A stretch of 64,000 bases of DNA from contig OZ025717.1 of the NCBI GenBank assembly GCA_964019335.1, forward strand, positions 248,001-312,000, given 5' to 3'. Source of the DNA: Diplonema japonicum (taxonomy: Eukaryota; Euglenozoa; Diplonemea; Diplonemida; Diplonemidae). The notes under the pieces were generated by a model that did no database searches, was not told the origin of the DNA, and worked only from the letters and a program-made list of their open reading frames with translations. The first letter of the stretch is position 1. Each line of letters begins with the position of its first letter. A program made the position numbers and the translations under genes. Shown here one piece after another: positions 60,992 to 64,000 of this stretch.

Positions 60992-62945
60992 TCACCCCCT
61001 TGCCGACCTAAGGGAGATGTGGTGCTGAAGAAGAATGTCAGAGTAATTGAAGTCCTCTTTTTGTAAAAGTTCAGAACGAGCTGCTTGCTCCGAAGTGATA
61101 AGGGACTCAGAGCAGAGGGTAGTGGCTGCTGCCAGAGAGGTGCTGATGCGTTCAATAGACTGCCTGGCTTCAAGTTTATGTTCATACATCTGTGCGATCT
61201 GGCACTGAGCTGCACGAAGGTCTTTCCGTGTAGTGTGTAGCTCATCAAGGAGCTTTCTCTGCTCAGCTGAGTCCCTTGCGCTTTGTTTCTCATCAACTTC
61301 CCACGCGCTCTTCATCTTGCGCAGTTCCTGCAGTTCGGCTGTGTGATACGTTACCGTGCGTTCAAGTTCTTTAAACTTCGCTACTTCCTTAGTGAGCACC
61401 TTTCGCTCCTCCTGAGGTTGGTTGCGGAGTACTGGCGGGGTTGCATACCGCTTCTTTCTCGTACTTTGACGCTGCTTCCTTCTTTTGGGCAACAGCCTCG
61501 TCCAACTCTGCCAGCACGTTTTGCAGGTCACACCTGAACCTGCTCTGCTGCTGCGTCGCTTTTTCGGTAATCTGTTTAACTTGCAAAAACGAAACAACCC
61601 GCAAGCATACATCGGTTTGCTGCTTCTTCAGTTTTTTAAGTTCCGTGGTTGCACGCGCCGCCTGTGTTCGTTGACATCACCTCATCTCACATACCTCGTT
61701 TTCTTTATCCTTCACCAACCCTTGCAGCCTACCCATCTCATCCTCGAGCTTGGCAACCAGCGCCGCTTGCGCCAAAGAGCTCTCCTCTGCAGCTGCTTTA
61801 GCAGTCTCGAGACTGTGTATTCGGGTCATTTGTGCGGGTAGAGCATACTCTTGTATCTTTGCCTCGATGGGGCACAACTGCTGCATCTCCATCTGCCTTG
61901 CGTGGTTTCTCTTCTCTGTGTTCAGCATGTTTTTCAAGCTGGTGACCTCTTTGACAGTGTCTTCGTATGTAGCTTGCAATTTTTTGAAGTTCTGCGTCCA
62001 CAACGCAGCGTAACCAGCGCCGGCAGTGAAGGCGATGCTCATTCTTGTGGAGGCCTCTCTGGTCTGGAGGGATGAAACAGGGCCAGAGGTTAGCAAGGTT
62101 TTTTGGAGGTCAAGGGTTGTGCGCAGGTTGAAATTTCTTCTCTTTCGTTGAGCATTCTGTTGCAGCCTCACCTTAGTGGTTAGCTCCTCATGCTCTAAGG
62201 CAAGACGCCGCTCACGCTCACTAGCAACGATGTTTGCCAATCGTGTTTTCCTCACTCGGGAAGTGGTCTGAAGGGACGACAGGTCCAATGCGCCTGCAAA
62301 GTACTCGTTTTCAATCGCCCCGCGGCACGCCACCTCAGTGTGTACAACCTGCTTTGCTCCTAAAAGGTGAATGAACTCTGCGTTCTGCGCTGCTTCGATC
62401 ATACATCGTTGCTGTGCTTCCGCAGAAGAAAAGGTCTTCCAGTGGCCCACCCAGGACTCCCCCCAGCGAATGAGGTTGACTACGTGTAAGTCATAGCCAT
62501 TCAAGATCTGGATGCGTCCGTCCTGTTCACTCCTGAGAACGGCGTGGAGCTGAACCTTGAGTACCTCATCAGGTAGGTTCTCGCAGGGGTCCTCTTGTCC
62601 TTCAACACCGCCCCACAATGGAGGGGGGTAGCCCTGGAGCATCATTGGAGGAGGGCAAGGGTGTGTGTAGAAAGGATGCCCCATGAATCCCATAAACCCC
62701 ACAGGCGACGGTCCATACATGTCACCCACACCGTACATCTCAGGGCTGTACAGCTGTGGGGGCGGAGCCTCAAGCCGCAGATCCATCTCCCCGTCTACTT
62801 CATTCTCGTTTCCATCCTCTCTCGCCCTCTCCCCATCCACACTTTCTACCACCTCATCGTCAGGACTGCAAGGAGGGCACGATGAGCTTCTTTCCAATTC
62901 CTTCCCCCGCTTCTCGTAGATTGCAGGTGGGGTGCACGCACGCAT
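60992..62945 (-). CDS. Coiled-coil protein, three exons
   Basis: Exons 62945-61695, 61661-61449 and 61411-60992 join to 1884 bases, 627 residues. The ATG at 62945 (MRACTPPAIYEKRG) was taken; the in-frame codon further upstream is GTG. The N third is Pro/Gly/Met-rich (YSPEMYGVGDMYGPSP, PCPPPMMLQGYPPP). Residues about 115-240 may form a compact domain (LPDEVLKVQLHAVLRSEQDG, INGYDLHVVNLIRWGESW region). Beyond about 250 it is largely coiled coil (IVASERERRLALEHEELTTK, VAKLEDEMGRLQGLVKDKEN, KEVAKFKELERTVTYHTAEL). Each exon is out of frame with the next unless spliced. Family not recognised. Flagellar or cytoskeletal role possible, from composition only. Confidence 0.75.
61412..61448 (-). other. 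Intron 2 of the three-exon coiled-coil gene (37 bp)
   Basis: Donor GCG|GTATGC, acceptor CCTCAG|GAG, phase 0, joining YEKEA to EERKVLTKEV and keeping the coiled coil continuous. Confidence 0.75.
61662..61694 (-). other. Intron 1 of the three-exon coiled-coil gene (33 bp)
   Basis: Donor GAG|GTATGT, acceptor AACACAG|GCG, phase 0, joining KDKENE to AARATTELKK. Contains an in-frame stop. Shortest intron found here. Confidence 0.75.
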
Positions 62946-62959
62946 GACCCCTCCCACCC

Positions 62960-62986
62960 CTGTGTGTTGAGGGAAAAAAACATGAA
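62960..62986 (-). promoter_or_regulatory. Candidate trans-splice acceptor of the coiled-coil gene
   Basis: In gene sense TTTTTTTTCCCTCAACACACAG ends 15 bases upstream of the ATG (split here: T8, CCCTCAACACACAG). A textbook polypyrimidine tract plus AG, giving a very short leader. Confidence 0.45.
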
Positions 62987-63135
62987 ACGAGGGGGGAGAA
63001 TATAAGGAGAGTGGGTGTATTGTTTGAACTGGTAGCTTTGAGCGCTACTGAGGTTTGCGTTTACGCGCACCAGAAAAAAAAAAGAATAAAAGAGAACAAA
63101 AGTAAGCAAAAGTCATATCAGAACCCCCCCTTTTT

Positions 63136-64000
63136 TCATTCCCAATTAAACAAACTCTTAACGAAAGATCCAAAGTTCCGGGTTTCGGTTTCGGTCGTGT
63201 GCACCCCTGTGTAAGCAGAGTGGGGCACGTCTTTGAGCTGAGCAAGGATAGAACCGCATGTGGAGTGCTGTGGGGACTGAGCACACCCAGGGCAGACGGT
63301 GTACGTGCAAATGGAACACCTGTAAGCACGGTAATAAATAACAAAAGTCTCTGAACAAGAGTCGCAGGGTGTTGGGGCAGGTGGTTGGTAAGGGGCAAGT
63401 TGGTGAGTTTCCTTGAGAATGAATGGGTCTACAGCCGCAAAGCCGGGCGAAGCGAGGGCAGAAGGGTCCCTTTGTTCCTGCAAGAAGGTGAGGTGTGTAT
63501 AGCCGTTGACAGTGCCATGCACAGCGACCCCCCCGATGGGCACCTCGGAGGCAGGAACGACCAGCGTGGCAGGGCACTTGGGGTTCTCCACCCACAGTGA
63601 GTCGCTGTAGAGCGTGCCATTAAGGACGTGGAGACCAATGTGCTTGTCACTATCGTAGAAAGTGCTTTGCACCATACGTCGTAACCCGATCAGACTTGGC
63701 ATCCCGCTCAGGCCTTCGTTCGCTGCAATGTATTTTCTATATGACCCTGTGTGGTGTGCTGGCGTGCCCGTGTAGAGGTCCGCTAGAACATCACCAGAAT
63801 GGACGTACAAAGACGCCACTTGCGACAACAAGTCGGCGGGAATGTGCCTTTCGATGTCGTGGTCATCCAGCAAAGCCCACGAGCAGTGCAGATGATGTGA
63901 GAGGGCAAGTATTGTGATGTGGAAACAGGCTAGATTCGTCCTATCGAGCGAATCCTTGCAATTCACACGGAAGAGGACATTCTCCTCTAGAAATGGACGC
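63136..64000 (-). CDS. SAC-domain phosphoinositide phosphatase, C-terminal part (cut by right edge)
   Basis: The frame is open to base 64000 and the gene continues to the right; about 288 C-terminal residues are visible. RVNCKDSLDRTN contains the SAC-family CX5R(T) active-site loop (CKDSLDR) that removes phosphate from phosphoinositides. Compared with the common NCxDCLDRTN form, the second Cys is Ser, which does not touch the nucleophile. After SAC-like helices (LLSQVASLYVHSGDVLADLY, QYxGTxA-like TGTPAHHTGSYRK) a Cys-rich finger follows (CDSCSETF, CSICTYTVCPGC, STCGS), possibly zinc-binding. Role in membrane lipid signalling and trafficking. The phosphoinositide-binding FYVE protein at 43791 could act in the same lipid pathway. 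Confidence 0.82.
   Translation of the reverse strand, partial: RPFLEENVLFRVNCKDSLDRTNLACFHITILALSHHLHCSWALLDDHDIERHIPADLLSQVASLYVHSGDVLADLYTGTPAHHTGSYRKYIAANEGLSGMPSLIGLRRMVQSTFYDSDKHIGLHVLNGTLYSDSLWVENPKCPATLVVPASEVPIGGVAVHGTVNGYTHLTFLQEQRDPSALASPGFAAVDPFILKETHQLAPYQPPAPTPCDSCSETFVIYYRAYRCSICTYTVCPGCAQSPQHSTCGSILAQLKDVPHSAYTGVHTTETETRNFGSFVKSLFNWE

Noticed and set aside
61560-61630. Third intron starting at GTATGC near 61603
   Set aside because: Removing it breaks the coiled-coil frame; the two introns listed already give one continuous frame.

Overview
This window looks like nuclear DNA of a euglenozoan protist, most likely a diplonemid. Three things point there. All recognisable host genes lie on the minus strand, as in a polycistronic directional gene cluster. 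The spacers are full of long homopolymer and polypyrimidine tracts of the kind used for spliced-leader trans-splicing. The alpha-tubulin at 48441-49796 has a kinetoplastid/diplonemid-like sequence and an EEY C terminus. Unlike kinetoplastids, several genes here carry ultra-short cis-introns (33-64 bp, donor usually GTAT, acceptor CAG). Species and clade are inference from sequence alone.

Layout by coordinate (transcription runs right to left). 1-8.3 kb: a truncated and a full copy of a secreted GH18 chitinase-like gene flank a multicopper oxidase gene and a nest of unclassified repeats (4.7-6.1 kb). 9.4-12.3 kb: a frameshifted non-LTR retrotransposon. 14.8-35.7 kb: three paralogous giant membrane proteins, each with a signal peptide, LamG-like domain, C-type-lectin-like domain, Thr/Pro stalk coded by a 15-bp minisatellite, and a multi-pass membrane C terminus. 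The spacer between the first and second holds small inverted-repeat elements, a tRNA-like repeat and a perfect palindrome. 35.9-49.8 kb: housekeeping or cellular genes (a protein with possible UBA/CUE-like segments, a five-exon eIF4G-like factor, a FYVE protein, a coiled-coil protein, alpha-tubulin). 50.3-60.6 kb: a dirigent-like barrel protein, a papain-family protease, a sigma-like GST, cobalamin-independent methionine synthase, a right-handed beta-helix protein and a frameshifted sedolisin. 61-64 kb: a three-exon coiled-coil protein and the 3' part of a SAC-domain phosphoinositide phosphatase gene that runs off the right edge.

Six genes encode secreted proteins: two chitinase-like copies, an oxidase, a papain, a sedolisin and a beta-helix protein. 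With the dirigent-like protein and the lectin-type receptors they would suit an osmotrophic or predatory heterotroph that breaks down polymers outside the cell and senses glycans. The most unusual content is the receptor trio: ectodomains diverge, stalks evolve as minisatellites, and two of the membrane domains are nearly identical. The small-element family ending in CGCTTCATATC and the ultra-short introns come next.
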